A stretch of 64,000 bases of DNA from Gemmatimonadota bacterium (GTDB lineage: Bacteria; Latescibacterota; UBA2968; UBA8231). The translations under genes and the position numbers were made by a program. Within the stretch, counting starts at the first letter, position 1. The number at the start of each line of letters is the position of its first letter. Location of the stretch: the NCBI GenBank assembly GCA_018660835.1, contig JABJJN010000054.1:162877-226876 (forward strand), given 5' to 3'. The notes under the pieces are model-generated. The model ran no database searches, was not told the DNA's origin, and saw only the letters and a list, made by a program, of their open reading frames with translations. This document shows positions 1 to 9,616 of this stretch, piece after piece.

Positions 1-3000
1 CGTCGTCCACGTGTGGAAGAGAGACTGCACAGAATAGGGAAGGCCACAGTCCTCGAGTTTTCCGCTGGCGTAGTCGGGATCTCCATGGAATGGATAGACG
101 ACAGAGGCGCGCACTGGACGGGAAAAACGCGCCGCGATTCTGCGCCCCTTGGCATGGGTCGCTTGCGCCGCCGCCCGTGCCGCGGTGGCGCTCACACCCT
201 TGTGACGGGTGAGCGCTTCGGCATACGCCTCGGCACTCAGATACAGATGCCCACCCTCGACCACGACCTGAGCACGCGGCTTGTCCTCGGTGAATTCGAC
301 TCGCCGAGTGATGATCAGATTCGCCCCGGGGCGTCCCTGCTCGGTCAACTCACGAGCAAGGGTTGGTGCCTCTCGCAGAGCCCGCGAGTAGTGTGTCCGG
401 CCTACGGGAAGGGCGATGACGTGATTGACGCGTTTGTCGGCATCGATCAGATCAGGATCAAAAGCGTCGAAGACTTCAGGAAGCGGGAAGCCATCATTGC
501 GAATAAAGGCCAACTCCCGTAATTGCCCGTAGGAGCGCCAATGGCGTTCGACCTGTGTTGCAGCACCTGCACCGATGGCACCGACCTGTGCATCGTCGAG
601 GTAATTGCCAAGCAGCAGGTCCTGCTCATCGACTGGCAGCGCCGCAACCTCGGTGAAACCGGTGACGACTCGACGTAGAAATCGGTAGAGCCACCCATGG
701 TGCCGAAGAGAGAACGCATACAGTTCGTCTCCTTCCAGTGCAGCGAAACCGATCCCACGAGAGTAGATCCAGGGGCGATACTCGTGGAAGTGGTCGTTGA
801 TGGTCTCTGCAAAGAAGTCTGCCAGGGCCCGCCAGAGCGACGGTGCATCGCCTTCGCCGCGGATGTGTGGAAGAACGCTGTCGACGGCGAGCAAGATGTA
901 GAATAACTCTCCGCCACGTGCAATCATCTCGAGTTGCCGTTGGCGCAATGGTTCATCACTGCTCTGCTCGGCAACGACTTGAGCGAGTCGACCAAAGTCA
1001 CCGAGGTCCTCATACCCGCCGGCAATCTGCCGCCAGTGCTCATTGTCGATCTGCCGACCCATGAACAACTGCGACAGGTGCTCGACAAAACGTTGCGCGT
1101 CATCCGCATTGTCTTCTTCGTACAACTGGCTGACCAGGGCAAACAAGGCATTGCGCGCGTAACCCAGGAAGGTGCCGAAGGCTGCCTCGCTGACTTCGTC
1201 ACCCCCGGTGCCAAGGGATGCTTTGGCGCAGCTGTATGCTTCATCGAAGGAGATGCTGTCTGCGTCGACTGCCTGGTAGGCGAACTGTCTTTCGTTTAGG
1301 GCACGGGCCTGCTCGACTCGTGCTGCGAGCTGACTGCGTGCCTCAAGCGCGACAACGGGTCGGTCCTCGGAAGCCTTGTTCGAGCTTTCCAACCCTTTCT
1401 CTTCGCGGAAATCCTCCACAGCGGGTGGTAATTGTGCATTAACAAGAGTCGCTGCCGGCTCATCATCCCAGCTGGGCCAGTCATTGCGGCCGAGCCTCGC
1501 CAGGCCCTCTCCCAACGCACTATGTGTCGACAAGATCTGCGGCAGCTTGGCGCCGTCGAGCAGAAACAACCCACCGAGGGCGAGGAAGTCGAGAAAGGTC
1601 AGCTCCTGCAGCGCACGACCTGCTGCCAGATCTGCCAGAGAGCGCGTCAGTGCCTCGTCGCGGCTCCGCAGACGACCGAAACGCCGCAGTTTCGCGACTT
1701 CCGCCAGCTGTAACTGCGCTTCCTGCTCCTCGTGCATTTCATCGACGATGCGGCGATAGCAGGTTTCTGCCTCTTGCGTGTCTCCTGATTCCAGGGCGGC
1801 AAGCAAGCCACTGGCACGCTCACGCTGTCGACGCATTGCCACGCGCCACGATTCGACAGTGCCGGCTCCGAGTCCGATCGACACATACGTCGATTCGCGC
1901 CCCAGGCGCTCGGCAACGGCAAACCAGAGCATCACATCGATGCGGTTGAGAGCACGTCGTCGTGCGCCAGATGCTCCGTCGACGATGACCAACGCACTGT
2001 CAGGTCGATCTTCAAGCATCAATCGCGCCACGCGAGATGGGTCTGCAAGCATGTCGAGCAATTCCTGGTGCGGAATACCCAGATCCAGCACATCGGCGCC
2101 TTGCAAGGCACGATCATAGGAGCGCTCTGGACCGGCAACCTGCAAAGCCAGCGCATGAATCCCCATGCCCACGCGTTCGGCCAGGGTGTTGAGGTCCGCC
2201 TCCTCGAGAGGCGCTGACGTCGCCCAGCGATCGATACGTGGCCCGAAAGAGAGGACATTCGCCTCCAACTCGGCTTCCGTTATCCCTGCCTTCAGCAGGA
2301 TGGCTCGGGCGTCCTCGGCGATTGCTTCCAGTGGCGTGTCGCTGGTGTAGGAAAGCAGATCCTGAGTTGACAAACCGGTCGGGGAAACGACGCGCAACTC
2401 AGCCGCCGCACGTGGCGCCGGAAACAGCCCAGACAACTGGTCTGTGTCACCCTCGGCGAGTCCGAGCATACGCGCTACTCTCGGTCCGCGGCCGTCGGCG
2501 GCGAGGACTTCGAAGCCGGAGGACAACAGGGTCGCCAGCAATTGGCCGTCTGAGTCCAGCGCATACAACAGATGCTGCGCGCTGCCCGTGAGAATCTCAA
2601 ATTTCCGCATGCCGGCAGCGAAGCGACCGTCCTGCGTGTCCGGTTTGTATTCGGCACTAAAGACGCCGACAAAGGGCCTCCCAGGGGAGGATCCAGAAGG
2701 TCCCGCTGTCCCGGCCCGGCGCTCTGCCTCGTTGAGGCCACGACGCAACAGCCAGGCTTTGTAGAAAGGCATGAATCGATTCACATGTTCGGCGCCGGCG
2801 ACCATCTTGTGGATTCCCCAGCGTGCCACGAGGGCTGCCGTCACCCGTTCCGGGTCTCTCAACTCGGGTTGCCCAAGGCCAACCAGCACTTCCGCCAGAC
2901 GCGTCACCTGGAAGACGGGAATCGGTGCCGCCCCGGGACTCGCGCCGCTGCGTATCTGCATGAGTTCGCCAAGGGCGCTCTCGTCAGCCAACAGCTCTGT

Positions 3001-6000
3001 CGCCCAGGCATCCCAGGCGAAGCGTGTGTCGAAATCGTCGCGACGATCGAGCAGGGAATTGGCCAAGCTGGCGACACGATCGTGGTGCTCGGTGGGTATA
3101 CCCAACTGCCGCAACTTTTCCCGACGTCCCAGGGTCAGGACAAACTCAAGAAACAGGCCATCCTTTGGAACGCAGTACCCTCCGTAACCCTCGCCAGCAG
3201 GGTGGATGATTCGATCACCCCGACGACTCATCTGATCACCCATTTCCTCCACATCGCCATGTCCGGATGCTGATACCATCAATGACATGGCATTGGAGTA
3301 GGCGAAGTGTGACGCCATGGATGCGTTTTCGCCGGTCTTCAACACCTCAGGCTCAGTCAGGCTGTCGAAACTCCGCACGGACTTGTTGATCAGTCCGTAG
3401 ATCTGACGGCCGGCGCGGGCGGCAGCACGATCGGCGCCTCCCACCCATTGTGCCCAGGTTTCGACGGATTCACGCTCCCGATGCCCCAGATCGACGCGGC
3501 TCGGTGTATAGAGCAGGTGGTAGCCCTTGCCAGCTCCCTTGGCGGCCAAACGATGAGCAGAGTGCAGGGTCTGCGCCTGTAGGCCTTTCTCGAGCACGAT
3601 CTGCTTGCGTGCCGTGGTCTTGGCCAGCCTGCCATACCGACGGGTATAGGTGGCAATGCGATCCTCTGCATCGATCCCCTGAGCGGCGGCCCATGATTGC
3701 AGCAGGTGGCGACGTGCGAGGAAGCGGGTAAAAGTCGTTCGATCCTGGCGAAAGTCTTCATCAGTGTCGACTACGTGTCGCAGCGCTTCGTCGCGATCCA
3801 AAGAGGTGTGCCGGTGCAATAAATCGTCGATGGCTGCTTCAAGATTTGCCCCATTGCGGTCAGCAACACGCACCAGGGCATCTTCTGCAAGGCTCTGCTC
3901 GTGGTCGACAAGAGTCTGGGCAACCTCTACGGGATCATCGATATCTGTCGCCTCTCGAACGACACCAAGCTGCTCCTGTAATTCGAGCAACGCGCCCAGA
4001 ACACCCACCTCTTCCTGGACCGTCCGATTGCGCCCCACGACGCGCCCCACGGCGGACATCTCTTCGATCCCCTCCTCGGCGGCCGTCTCTTCGACTTCTA
4101 CCCAGATGCCTAGCTCGCGGATAATGCACGCGCCAAGTGCGCCGAGTCGCTGACGGAAGCGCCGTTGGCGCTCTTCAACCTCACCGGCAAGTCCGGCAGC
4201 CTCCACGACCTGGTGCAATGCCATGGATTCCTCAAGCCATGTGCGCACATATCCCTCGGTCATGCCTGCCGATTGGGTCGTCAGCACATGCAACACAGGT
4301 AGTGCCCGTCGCGGTGCCAGCGCGTGCGGCCCGAAGCGTTCCCACGCAATAGACTGGCTGCTGCCCAGAGCGCTGAGTCGCTGGTCGGTCTGCTCAGCCT
4401 CAATAGCCTCCAGGATACCGGTGACAGCCTGTGGTCGTGCTGTAGTGAGCCACGTACACAGGGCCTGATATGGCTCCTGTTCCGCTGTCTCGACCGGGAT
4501 CTGCGCCGCGACAGGGTCGGCCAAATAAGCGGCTTGAATGGCGGCGGCGATGGCACAGATGCTGTCAGTGATATTGTCGTTTTGCGCCTGATCCTTCGCC
4601 CAGTTGAGAATCGTGCTCTCGTCGCCCAAGGGGGACGAGCCATCAGCCGTCTCAGGATTCTGTCTGGCCGTCCAGAGTAAACCGCGTGCGGCAGCGGCGA
4701 ACTCACTGCGCAGCACATCCTGAATGTTGGCGGCCCAGTGATCGGACATCTCTTCACGGAAGGACTCTTCCATGCCAGCGATATCGATGACGGTTCGCGT
4801 CTGTTCGTGACCATCTACGATCAGCACTTCCTCTTTGATGAAGAGGGGAATTGCCTCAATCCAATGGTCGGCCAGTCTCAACCAACGATAGTCTGGGCTG
4901 GAGTAGACTCGGTCTCCTGCGAGGCGCACAAGTTTGCGCAGATTCGCTGCTTTACCCAGATACGGTTCATCGAATTCGTTGATCTTGACCAGTAGATGAG
5001 ATCCCGTCGGCGACGGCCGCTGGCTGATAACGACGTAGGCAGCGTCGCGTGACGGCGCACTGAGCAACTCACGTCGAACCTCATCGACGATTTCCAGTCG
5101 ATTCTGCGTTGCCTTTACGACGCCGGCCTCAGCCATGGCCGGTAGCAGCGGCTGGACGAGTTCATCGCCGTGGTCTTCAATCAGACGGCGGGCGTCGAGA
5201 ATCCGTCCCATGAGCTCGTCGCGTTGGGCGTCGAGGACGGCTTCCTCAAAACGTTCACAGGCGCCCTCAATCTGTGTGAGAGCCACTTCCCTGGAGCCCT
5301 GCAGAAGCAACTTGAGTTCAAGGGCGACCGTTTCGAGCTCGGCATTGCCTGACACAGCCTGCCAAAGTTGATCACCCAGTTGCGCCCAGGTTGGTTGTGG
5401 TGCCAAGAGGGAGGCGTTCGCAAACAAGGTTCCCTGGTTGTGGAAGGCCCGACTCATACGGCCAAAGACAAGCTGCTGTCCACGATCGCGTACCTCTGCA
5501 GCAATACGCAGGATATTGTCGCCTTCGAGGTCGCGATCATAATCGCGCACCACGTCGTAGAGCAGGAAGCGCTTGTCATCGACGTCCGCTTCGGACATCA
5601 GTACATCGATTGCCGCGCGGCGATTGTACGGCAGATCCAGGCGATCCTGCCCCAGAAGCCAGGTGATCTGCTGTTCACGCCAGTGCCCGGCGTCGGCGCC
5701 TTGCTCGCTGACACGACGTAGAAAAACGGACACATGGTTGCCGGCATCGAGATGACGTGATTCGAGCAGATGATGCAAGTGCGAGCGTTCGCGTCGTGCG
5801 AGCTGGTCGTAGAGCCCCGCAATCCAGCGCATCGCTTGCCGTGGTGAATCGCCCGACTCGACAGCGAAACTGTAGAACAGGACGAAGGCGAGCAGCATTT
5901 CGAAGGCGCGCAATTGCTCCGGCGCCTCGGCGACGAGATCATCCTTCGTCGCGTCGATGGAAACCCCAAGAGCCGGAGCAATGTCTGTGCAGATCAGCAA

Positions 6001-6345
6001 AGATGTCGCTCGCCGTTGTTCAATATGGGCGAGGCGGTGATGTTGCCGCATGAAGCGGACGTTGATACGGCGACTTGCCAGGCTGCCAACCAATTCCACA
6101 AGACGTGCGTCGGTGTCGAAGCGTCGTGGCACAAGGCGCAGGGCACGCTCTATGAGGCGCGCCGTCAACTCGACATCGTCTGGGGCCCGATCCAGGGAGT
6201 CCCAGGCCAATTCGGCCAGGGAAGTTCCACCGATGCGTAATTCGGCCTCAGCGCCGAGCTCTCCGGCTCTTCGCCGGGCGCGCCAAACACCCGTGCGCGC
6301 GTTGAATTGCTCGACCAGCCGGAGGGGGAATCCGCCGTCGTTCAC
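1..6345 (-). CDS. giant protein of unknown function, C-terminus beyond the window (at least 2115 codons)
   Basis: Reading the minus strand from GTG at 6345, I find no stop codon down to base 1, so at least 2115 residues are encoded and the end lies outside the window. AAGGA sits seven bases before the GTG, and the start is 40 bp after the stop of the HDOD gene, so the two are probably co-transcribed. The product looks soluble and mostly helical: rich in Ala, Leu, Arg, Glu and Asp, with no signal peptide or membrane segment that I noticed. I recognise no family. The most distinctive block, around residues 990-1065, contains AYSNAMSLMVSASGHGD and then GEGYGGYCVPKDG, which read like conserved active-site sequence. 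GYGGYCVPKD resembles the Cys loop of UDP-glucose dehydrogenases only superficially. Short open frames on either strand here are shadows. That this is one continuous gene is well supported; its function is unknown. Confidence 0.85.
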   Translation of the reverse strand, partial: MNDGGFPLRLVEQFNARTGVWRARRRAGELGAEAELRIGGTSLAELAWDSLDRAPDDVELTARLIERALRLVPRRFDTDARLVELVGSLASRRINVRFMRQHHRLAHIEQRRATSLLICTDIAPALGVSIDATKDDLVAEAPEQLRAFEMLLAFVLFYSFAVESGDSPRQAMRWIAGLYDQLARRERSHLHHLLESRHLDAGNHVSVFLRRVSEQGADAGHWREQQITWLLGQDRLDLPYNRRAAIDVLMSEADVDDKRFLLYDVVRDYDRDLEGDNILRIAAEVRDRGQQLVFGRMSRAFHNQGTLFANASLLAPQPTWAQLGDQLWQAVSGNAELETVALELKLLLQGSREVALTQIEGACERFEEAVLDAQRDELMGRILDARRLIEDHGDELVQPLLPAMAEAGVVKATQNRLEIVDEVRRELLSAPSRDAAYVVISQRPSPTGSHLLVKINEFDEPYLGKAANLRKLVRLAGDRVYSSPDYRWLRLADHWIEAIPLFIKEEVLIVDGHEQTRTVIDIAGMEESFREEMSDHWAANIQDVLRSEFAAAARGLLWTARQNPETADGSSPLGDESTILNWAKDQAQNDNITDSICAIAAAIQAAYLADPVAAQIPVETAEQEPYQALCTWLTTARPQAVTGILEAIEAEQTDQRLSALGSSQSIAWERFGPHALAPRRALPVLHVLTTQSAGMTEGYVRTWLEESMALHQVVEAAGLAGEVEERQRRFRQRLGALGACIIRELGIWVEVEETAAEEGIEEMSAVGRVVGRNRTVQEEVGVLGALLELQEQLGVVREATDIDDPVEVAQTLVDHEQSLAEDALVRVADRNGANLEAAIDDLLHRHTSLDRDEALRHVVDTDEDFRQDRTTFTRFLARRHLLQSWAAAQGIDAEDRIATYTRRYGRLAKTTARKQIVLEKGLQAQTLHSAHRLAAKGAGKGYHLLYTPSRVDLGHRERESVETWAQWVGGADRAAARAGRQIYGLINKSVRSFDSLTEPEVLKTGENASMASHFAYSNAMSLMVSASGHGDVEEMGDQMSRRGDRIIHPAGEGYGGYCVPKDGLFLEFVLTLGRREKLRQLGIPTEHHDRVASLANSLLDRRDDFDTRFAWDAWATELLADESALGELMQIRSGASPGAAPIPVFQVTRLAEVLVGLGQPELRDPERVTAALVARWGIHKMVAGAEHVNRFMPFYKAWLLRRGLNEAERRAGTAGPSGSSPGRPFVGVFSAEYKPDTQDGRFAAGMRKFEILTGSAQHLLYALDSDGQLLATLLSSGFEVLAADGRGPRVARMLGLAEGDTDQLSGLFPAPRAAAELRVVSPTGLSTQDLLSYTSDTPLEAIAEDARAILLKAGITEAELEANVLSFGPRIDRWATSAPLEEADLNTLAERVGMGIHALALQVAGPERSYDRALQGADVLDLGIPHQELLDMLADPSRVARLMLEDRPDSALVIVDGASGARRRALNRIDVMLWFAVAERLGRESTYVSIGLGAGTVESWRVAMRRQRERASGLLAALESGDTQEAETCYRRIVDEMHEEQEAQLQLAEVAKLRRFGRLRSRDEALTRSLADLAAGRALQELTFLDFLALGGLFLLDGAKLPQILSTHSALGEGLARLGRNDWPSWDDEPAATLVNAQLPPAVEDFREEKGLESSNKASEDRPVVALEARSQLAARVEQARALNERQFAYQAVDADSISFDEAYSCAKASLGTGGDEVSEAAFGTFLGYARNALFALVSQLYEEDNADDAQRFVEHLSQLFMGRQIDNEHWRQIAGGYEDLGDFGRLAQVVAEQSSDEPLRQRQLEMIARGGELFYILLAVDSVLPHIRGEGDAPSLWRALADFFAETINDHFHEYRPWIYSRGIGFAALEGDELYAFSLRHHGWLYRFLRRVVTGFTEVAALPVDEQDLLLGNYLDDAQVGAIGAGAATQVERHWRSYGQLRELAFIRNDGFPLPEVFDAFDPDLIDADKRVNHVIALPVGRTHYSRALREAPTLARELTEQGRPGANLIITRRVEFTEDKPRAQVVVEGGHLYLSAEAYAEALTRHKGVSATAARAAAQATHAKGRRIAARFSRPVRASVVYPFHGDPDYASGKLEDCGLPYSVQSLFHTWTT

Positions 6346-6385
6346 GGGCGATCCTTGTAGGTGGTAGTGTGAGAGGTGAGTGCCG

Positions 6386-7966
6386 CTATGCGGTCTGCTG
6401 GAGAAAACCGATGGTCGCGCTTTTGATTTTCGGCGCCAGCACGTAAACCAGCTTGAAGAAGCTCTTGAAGTCGACTAGCTCCCACAGATGGTTCGGCAAA
6501 TCGAGTCGATTCAGCACGTCAACGAGATCTTCGAAGATCTCTTCACTGATGATCTCGTCAAGGGCTTCAGCTCCCTGTTTGGTCGACTTCTTCATCGCCT
6601 TATCGATCCGATCAAAGAGGATCGGAAAGGGATGCTGAGTGTCGGTTGCCGGATAAGGGAACAGGCAATTGCCGGCGATATCTGCCAGGGCGGCCAATTT
6701 GACAATATGTGGAGCGTGCTCTGCCACCTGATGGTGGTTGGCAATCACCTGCTGGATCGAAGGTGCCACTTCCCATTTGTCGGCGAGACGCGTGCCGATG
6801 ACCTGGTGGTCGATATCTTTCATGAGAAAGCGTTCGATATCCACCACCTGGTGGGCCCACATTTTGTTCTCGGCCTGTGCTTCCTGAACTTCCTGCTCGA
6901 TGAGGGCCATAACCAACTCGAGGGAATCTTCCAGACACATCAACATCGTTACCTTGCCAATATCATGGAGCAGGCCGGAGGTAAATGGATCGTCTTCTTC
7001 ACCGAGTTCGATCTTCTCCCAGAGTTTGACGTCCTGCATGACCGCAACCTGGTCTTCATCGAGTTGGAAGCGCTCTAATTCTGTCTTTTGCTGTGAGTCC
7101 TGAGCGGCCGGATCAGCAGGCAGGCACAGGAGTTTGGCGAAGTTGGCCACTGCAAGAGAGTGCTTCCAAAACTGGTCGATCGTGCCTTCAGACGTCTTCG
7201 AGAAGATCTGACTAATCTGGCAGGCCGTAACGATTTCGCGAATCGTACGTGCACTTGCCAGGGCCACGGCCTGGTCGATCGTCTCCACCCGTGAACGGAA
7301 ACCATACCGAGCACTGTTGAGAATACGCAGGATGACCGTTTTGGTCGGCAGATCGTCGTCGATCGCCTCTGCCCATTTCTTTGGCGGGTCGAGATCGTCG
7401 AGGGCCGCGACTTTTCGCTGCGTGTCAGGCAGAGACGGGAAGGCATTCACCGCATCAAGACGCTTGTCGATCATCTTGGCACGTTCTTCCGGTGACATGG
7501 ACTCGAGATCGGTACCCGCCGCCATGCCGGAGATGACGTATTCCTTGATCAGGGGCTGAAAGAAGGCCTCATCCGCGTCTTTGGTCAGCGACAGGATGAC
7601 ATTCAGCTCTTCAAGGTTTGCCTGCACTTGCGCGTAGGTGGCAGGATCATCGCCAAGAGGATTTACCCGTGGATCGATGATCATGACAATGTGTGCCTTC
7701 GTGGCCAGCATACGGGCAACGGTGACGCCATTGCCACCCAACCCGGGGCCGATGAGCACCATTTTTACATCGTCGGCGTACTTCTTCAGCGTTGTGGCGA
7801 CCTCGCTGCTGTCACCACATATGGCATACTTCACCTGCTCGCCGGGATCAAGCAGGGAATTCTCCTGCTTCAGATCTTTGACAAAGGCAGTCAGATGACG
7901 GGTCGCGGAGATCCTGTCTCCGAGAATAATCAGCGGGTTGCCAGCTGGCTGGGCTTCTTCTGTCAC
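6386..7966 (-). CDS. HDOD-domain signalling protein with receiver-like N-terminus
   Basis: The roughly 526-residue protein begins with an alpha/beta segment like a degenerate receiver domain (NPLIILGD, then VKMVLIGPGLGGNG and HIVMIIDPR). An HDOD domain follows from about residue 165 (AFPSLPDTQRKVAALDD, ILNSARYG, IDQAVALAS), with HD-type residues in SGLLHDIGK and a late VIANHHQ motif. HDOD proteins act in bacterial signalling and often control motility, second messengers or stress responses; no output can be named here. I chose GTG 7966 because AGGAGAGGG lies just upstream; an upstream in-frame TTG at 8014 lacks a comparable site. The giant gene follows after 40 bp. A strong terminator separates this gene from the NtrC-type regulator upstream. 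Confidence 0.85.
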   Translation of the reverse strand: MTEEAQPAGNPLIILGDRISATRHLTAFVKDLKQENSLLDPGEQVKYAICGDSSEVATTLKKYADDVKMVLIGPGLGGNGVTVARMLATKAHIVMIIDPRVNPLGDDPATYAQVQANLEELNVILSLTKDADEAFFQPLIKEYVISGMAAGTDLESMSPEERAKMIDKRLDAVNAFPSLPDTQRKVAALDDLDPPKKWAEAIDDDLPTKTVILRILNSARYGFRSRVETIDQAVALASARTIREIVTACQISQIFSKTSEGTIDQFWKHSLAVANFAKLLCLPADPAAQDSQQKTELERFQLDEDQVAVMQDVKLWEKIELGEEDDPFTSGLLHDIGKVTMLMCLEDSLELVMALIEQEVQEAQAENKMWAHQVVDIERFLMKDIDHQVIGTRLADKWEVAPSIQQVIANHHQVAEHAPHIVKLAALADIAGNCLFPYPATDTQHPFPILFDRIDKAMKKSTKQGAEALDEIISEEIFEDLVDVLNRLDLPNHLWELVDFKSFFKLVYVLAPKIKSATIGFLQQTA

Positions 7967-8099
7967 CAATCCCTCTCCTGCCGTCAGGCAGGACATCTCA
8001 AGGGGAAAATCCAATGCCTGGGGACCTCGAATACAGAATAAGTAAGGTAGGTGGCCTCATCAGAGAGCGCAACGAATCCGAGATCGGCAGACTGTCACA

Positions 8100-8138
8100 A
8101 AAAAGGGCCCTCCACGCGTTGCGCGGGGGGCCCTTTTT
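8100..8138 (-). terminator. rho-independent terminator after the NtrC-type gene
   Basis: AAAAGGGCCC at 8101-8110 pairs perfectly with GGGCCCTTTT at 8128-8137. The inner stem extends through CC.CGC/GCG.GG around a GTT loop. Read leftward, the stem is followed by a run of six T. It lies just after the stop of the regulator at 8163 and ahead of the HDOD gene. The A run on the other side means it could also work rightward. Confidence 0.9.
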
Positions 8139-8162
8139 AGAGAGAGAAAGTGGTCGATCTGC

Positions 8163-9575
8163 TCAGATACTTTCGACCATCTCAGGAGGGTAGGGTGCAT
8201 GACCACTCTTGAAAGCATCCATGGCGCCATATTCGTGCAATTTGTTACGCAGTGTGCGCGTGCTGATACCCAGTTGCGCCGCTGCATCGGTCCGATTGCC
8301 CCCCAGGGACTCCAGGGTCTTCATGATCAGCCGCCGCTCCATCTCATGAACCGTGAGGCCAACTTGCAGGCCGTCGCCGCCCTCGAGGGCTGGACCTTGA
8401 GCGAGCTTGCGAGGGAAGTCTGCTGGCGTGAGGCGATTGCCCGGGGCGACCACGACGGCTCGCTCCACGTAGTTCTCGAGTTCACGCACATTTCCGGGCC
8501 AATCGTAACCGGCGAGCAACTCGAGCGTCTCGTCCTCAAAGCCCTCGATCTGCTTGCCATTTTCCTCGTTGTAGCGCTCGACGAATAGATGAGCAAGAGC
8601 CGTAACATCTTCAATGCGCTCCCGAAGAGGAGGTAGGCTGACTTCGATGACGTTGAGACGATAGTAGAGATCCTCGCGGAAATTTCCTTCCTCTACCTCT
8701 TTCTGCAGGTCACGATTCGTGGTGGCGACGATGCGCACGTCCACCTTGATCGTTTCCGTGCTGCCCACGCGCTCGAATTCGCGCTCCTGCAATACCCGCA
8801 AGAGCTTGGCCTGCAGGGAGGGGTCGATCTCGGAGATCTCATCGAGAAGCAGCGTTCCACCATCGGCCATCTCGAAGCGACCACGTGTTTGCTTGTGAGC
8901 GCCTGTGAAGGCGCCTTTCTCGTGCCCGAACAGCTCACTCTCCATCAAGTCCTTTGGTAGGGCAGCGCAATTGAGGCGGATGAAGGCCCCTGTGCGACGA
9001 CCGGAGCCGTAGTGCAGTGCCTTGGCGACCAGTTCCTTGCCTGTGCCGCTCTCGCCCGTGACCAGCACGGTGGCACGACTCTCGGCAACTGTACCGATCA
9101 GGTCGAAGACCGGAGCCATGCTCGCGGCTTTGCCGATCATACCGCCATCGCCATAGCGGCCCTGCAATTCCGACCGCAGGCGACGATTCTCCCGCTCTGT
9201 CTCCTGCATCTTCAGTGCCTGTTCGACGATGATTTCCATCTCTTCCGTCGTCGATTCTGAGCCCTTTTGTATGTAGTTGTAGGCGCCATTACGCATGGCG
9301 TGGACCGCATCTTCGATGGTGCCATAGGCTGTCATGAGAATGACTGTCAGATCCGCCCAGCGATTGCGTACCTGCTCGAGCAACTCGAGACCACTCATGC
9401 CGGGCATTTTGATGTCAGACAACAGCAGATCGTAGTCAGCGTCTTCGAGCTTGCGTAGTGCACTGCCGGCGTCGCCGGCGGTGTCGACACTATATCCCTT
9501 GCGGATCAGGATTTCTTCGGTTGCTCCGCGGACGTAGGAGTCATCATCGACAACGAGGATTCTCTTGGTAGCCAT
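8163..9575 (-). CDS. sigma-54-dependent response regulator, NtrC family
   Basis: This 470-residue protein has the classic three-part layout. An N-terminal receiver (RILVVDDD, phospho-acceptor region LLLSDIKMPG) is followed by an AAA+ sigma-54 activator domain with Walker A GESGTGKE, the sigma-54-contacting GAFTGA loop and Walker B GGTLLLDEI. A Fis-type helix-turn-helix ends the protein (GGNRTDAAAQLGIS). It should activate sigma-54 promoters when phosphorylated, most likely by the PAS histidine kinase encoded immediately upstream. I start it at ATG 9575 (MATKRILVVDD), preceded by GGGAAGAG; the longer GTG 9644 frame would overlap the kinase and adds non-domain sequence. A strong terminator follows. 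I saw no -24/-12 promoter in the window, so its targets are unknown. Confidence 0.95.
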   Translation of the reverse strand: MATKRILVVDDDSYVRGATEEILIRKGYSVDTAGDAGSALRKLEDADYDLLLSDIKMPGMSGLELLEQVRNRWADLTVILMTAYGTIEDAVHAMRNGAYNYIQKGSESTTEEMEIIVEQALKMQETERENRRLRSELQGRYGDGGMIGKAASMAPVFDLIGTVAESRATVLVTGESGTGKELVAKALHYGSGRRTGAFIRLNCAALPKDLMESELFGHEKGAFTGAHKQTRGRFEMADGGTLLLDEISEIDPSLQAKLLRVLQEREFERVGSTETIKVDVRIVATTNRDLQKEVEEGNFREDLYYRLNVIEVSLPPLRERIEDVTALAHLFVERYNEENGKQIEGFEDETLELLAGYDWPGNVRELENYVERAVVVAPGNRLTPADFPRKLAQGPALEGGDGLQVGLTVHEMERRLIMKTLESLGGNRTDAAAQLGISTRTLRNKLHEYGAMDAFKSGHAPYPPEMVESI

Positions 9576-9616
9576 TTGCGTCTCTTCCCTGGATGCGGTT
9601 TCAGCTGGCAGTTGAT

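Noticed and set aside
3150..3200. UDP-glucose dehydrogenase-like motif GYGGYCVPKD in the giant protein
   Set aside because: No flanking Rossmann or other UGDH motif was found; the similarity is only local.
1..6345. Many short open frames on both strands, suggesting fragmented or frameshifted genes
   Set aside because: One minus-strand frame is open without interruption for the whole stretch, so the short frames are shadows of it.
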